Assembly (NCBI GenBank): GCA_965217015.1
Contig: OZ244224.1
Coordinates: forward strand, 930,001-994,000
Reading direction: 5' to 3'
Length of the DNA: 64,000 nucleotides
DNA from: JAYQKL01 sp038142705
GTDB lineage: Bacteria; Pseudomonadota; Alphaproteobacteria; RS24
The notes under the pieces are model-generated. The model was not told where the DNA came from and made no database searches. It saw only the letters and a program-made list of their open reading frames with translations. Position 1 is the stretch's first letter, and each line of letters begins with the position of its first letter. Below, in pieces: positions 62,118 to 64,000 of the stretch. Position numbers and translations under genes: made by a program.

Positions 62118-64000
62118 TCACATAACCCTGTTTATATTTTGTTGAGTTATGAACTTGGGTTTGAAAATCCGTATCCATGCTGGCACAAGCAAAAGCGCCG
62201 CAATCGCGTTCAAAGCAAGCATGACGCAGAGCAATAAAGCCGCATCTGCCTGGAAACGCAGACTTGAAACGAATTTCCAAATAATCACACCACAAACAAG
62301 TGTGATAGCGGTGAAGCAAATCGCTAGCCCAGCAGAGCGCAAGGCAGAACGAATTGCGTCGTCTAAATTATTCCCATTTTTGGCCGCCATCTCTCTGATG
62401 CGGTCCATCATATAAATGGAATAGTCAATCCCGACCCCAACACCAATCGCGATAATGGGCACTGTATTGGTGTTGATACCAATATCCGCGATACCCATAT
62501 AGGCATAGGTCAGCGTGGTCGCAAAAGTCATCATGGCCAACATGAGGAACCCTGAATGGAAGGTCATATAGAAGATGGTCACAAAGGCAAAAATCAGGAG
62601 TAAGACCAGTGGCAGAACAACCATATTGGTTTCAAAGGCCGCTTCATTCCCTGCCGCCGTCACACCAATAATCCCGCCAGCTAACTCAAATCTAAGACCC
62701 TCAACCTGATTGGCTGGATCGTTAATCCAAGTTTTCAGCATATGAAAGGCGCGGCGAATGGTTGTGCCTTTGTGGTCTTTATAAAAAACCACAATACTGG
62801 CTTCATCTTCATCGGGTGAGACAAATTCTTGCAAGGCACCCGGAATGGGGCTTGATGCCATATAGGTAAATAAAAGGCCGCCCGCATAGGCCGGATCATC
62901 GGGTATATAGAGCCATCGAGGGTCATCAGAGTGAATCAATCGGTTCACCTGCTCAACCAAAGAGGGCAAAGCCTTAACCCCACCCACCACGGGATCCGTC
63001 ATCATATATGTTTGCAAAGATTTAATCGCCCGCAAAACCTCAGGGCGTTTCATACCACCCGGCTCATCAGTTCGTGCCACCACAATCAGCTCTTCCGAAC
63101 CTGGAAACAACTCATTAATCGCCTTGGCCGATACATTATAATCATGATTGCGATATAAAATAGGCGAGCCAGGCTCCGACTCGCCGATTTGAACGCGCGA
63201 TGCATAAATCCCGCCAATAATGGTCAAAACCAAAAGGCTTACCAGCGTAATGACAGATGTTTTTGGCACCACGAGGCGCTCTCCAACCATCGACATAAGC
63301 CGCATAATGGGATTGTTGCGATTGTTAATCACTTTTTGTTTTGGAATGAGGCTCAGCATCAGCGGCACCGCAATCAGCACAGTGACAACCACGCTTAACG
63401 CCCAAAGCGATGCATAATGCGCGAGCTTCGTGTTAATCGGGATTGACCCCAGAGAAATTAGAAAAATGCCTGTCGCATCAGAAACAACACCCAAAGAACC
63501 AGGACGGAACAATCCCTCGAAAGTACGGCGCGCAGCCTCCGAGCCTGTTTCAGAGGCGTCCAGCTCATCATTATAACGCTGGACAAGCTGCACACCATGC
63601 GATAACGCCCGCGCCGAGACCAAAAACGGTATCACCATTGTGAGCGGGTCGAGATTATAACCGAGCAGAGAAATCACCCCCAAGCCCCAAATACTTGAAA
63701 TTGTGATACCAATCAGCGGAACGAGAATGGCGTAAAAACGACGGAAATAAACCACCAATAGAGCCAGTAAAATTGCGGCTGTGAGTAAGAAAATTTGGAT
63801 AACTTCGAGTAAATAGGAATGCACCCAACCAACCAAAACAGGCTGCCCAGCCGCATAAATTTTCACGCCCTTCGCCAGTTGGGCGTCCTCAAGCATTTCA
63901 CGAATTTTCGCAAAAACCTCTGGGTAGTTCAGCCGACCTTCATTTAAGGTACCTTTAATCAAAGCCGCCTTTAAATTTGGCGAGACCATAATACCGAAAA
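62118..64000 (-). CDS. RND/MMPL superfamily transporter (5' partial)
   Basis: C-terminal 627 residues of an inner-membrane RND-type exporter; the frame is open to the window edge (FGIMVSPNLK), so the start lies outside. It has two transmembrane blocks: one after VHSYLLEVIQIFLLTAAILL, and a second after the periplasmic loop, with GVGVGIDYSIYMMDRIRE, the conserved proton-relay helix. The periplasmic loop between them is about 300 residues. It forms an operon with DUF1302 (33-bp gap) and DUF1329. This family of predicted exporters (hopanoid/MMPL-like) handles lipidic or hydrophobic cargo; the substrate here is unknown. Confidence 0.9.
   Translation of the reverse strand, partial: FGIMVSPNLKAALIKGTLNEGRLNYPEVFAKIREMLEDAQLAKGVKIYAAGQPVLVGWVHSYLLEVIQIFLLTAAILLALLVVYFRRFYAILVPLIGITISSIWGLGVISLLGYNLDPLTMVIPFLVSARALSHGVQLVQRYNDELDASETGSEAARRTFEGLFRPGSLGVVSDATGIFLISLGSIPINTKLAHYASLWALSVVVTVLIAVPLMLSLIPKQKVINNRNNPIMRLMSMVGERLVVPKTSVITLVSLLVLTIIGGIYASRVQIGESEPGSPILYRNHDYNVSAKAINELFPGSEELIVVARTDEPGGMKRPEVLRAIKSLQTYMMTDPVVGGVKALPSLVEQVNRLIHSDDPRWLYIPDDPAYAGGLLFTYMASSPIPGALQEFVSPDEDEASIVVFYKDHKGTTIRRAFHMLKTWINDPANQVEGLRFELAGGIIGVTAAGNEAAFETNMVVLPLVLLLIFAFVTIFYMTFHSGFLMLAMMTFATTLTYAYMGIADIGINTNTVPIIAIGVGVGIDYSIYMMDRIREMAAKNGNNLDDAIRSALRSAGLAICFTAITLVCGVIIWKFVSSLRFQADAALLLCVMLALNAIAALLLVPAWIRIFKPKFITQQNINRVM

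Noticed and set aside
1..64000. Insertion sequences, integrases, attachment sites or CRISPR arrays as evidence of transfer
   Set aside because: No transposase, integrase, long terminal repeat or regularly spaced repeat was seen. The frequent strand switches suggest mosaic assembly but do not prove transfer.

Overview
This window reads as a catabolic island from a Gram-negative proteobacterium. The Gram-negative call rests on a TonB-dependent receptor, a DUF1302 outer-membrane-type protein and SPase I signal peptides. The gene set (stacks of SDR and zinc-free MDR oxidoreductases, CaiB and acyl-CoA enzymes, a LigF-like GST) and the moderate GC content by eye suggest a marine alphaproteobacterium, perhaps near the SAR116 group. 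That placement is inference only. I see no rRNA, tRNA, transposase, phage gene or CRISPR, and no recognisable transcription-regulator gene anywhere in the 64 kb.

Layout. (1) 1-2.3 kb: the end of a 2-oxoacid (pyruvate/acetoin) dehydrogenase operon, E1 beta then E2, closed by a clean terminator. (2) 2.3-34.4 kb: short operons that switch strand repeatedly and encode CoA-dependent catabolism. They include two CoA ligases, two acyl-CoA dehydrogenases, a CaiB-type CoA-transferase, a MaoC hydratase, a thiolase beside an HMG-CoA-synthase-like/DUF35 fusion, an aldehyde dehydrogenase, three MDR reductases, seven SDRs, four Rieske oxygenase alpha subunits, one Rieske ferredoxin, three ABM-fold proteins, a SnoaL protein, a VOC protein, a GST and one TonB-dependent receptor. 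(3) 34.4-44.5 kb: a 56-residue membrane protein, an FAD monooxygenase, an MDR, SnoaL-fold proteins, an MBL-fold sulfur-dioxygenase-like enzyme, two more Rieske alpha subunits in one operon, a P450cam-like cytochrome P450, and a two-domain protein whose second half keeps every catalytic residue of limonene-1,2-epoxide hydrolase. (4) 44.5-57.5 kb: one minus-strand operon of 15 genes for phenol degradation, dmpKLMNOP (multicomponent phenol hydroxylase), Q, B (catechol 2,3-dioxygenase), C, E, F, G, H, D and a LigF-like GST. (5) 57.5-64 kb: a GST overlapping a 2-hydroxychromene-2-carboxylate isomerase, then the trio RND transporter (cut by the window edge), DUF1302 and DUF1329.

How it fits together. 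Phenol hydroxylase makes catechol. DmpB opens the ring, with DmpQ probably re-reducing its iron. The semialdehyde then goes either through hydrolase DmpD or through dehydrogenase DmpC and decarboxylase DmpH to 2-hydroxypentadienoate, and DmpE, DmpG and DmpF finish to pyruvate and acetyl-CoA. The tautomerase (DmpI) normally needed between DmpC and DmpH is not here. Upstream of dmpK lies a perfect -24/-12 sigma-54 promoter and, about 130 bp further up, two identical 12-bp sites 32 bp apart. This is the architecture of a DmpR/XylR-type enhancer, although the activator gene is not in the window. The Rieske oxygenases, P450, epoxide hydrolase, CoA ligases and beta-oxidation enzymes probably feed other, perhaps alicyclic or terpenoid, substrates into central metabolism. 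Their substrates cannot be read from sequence.
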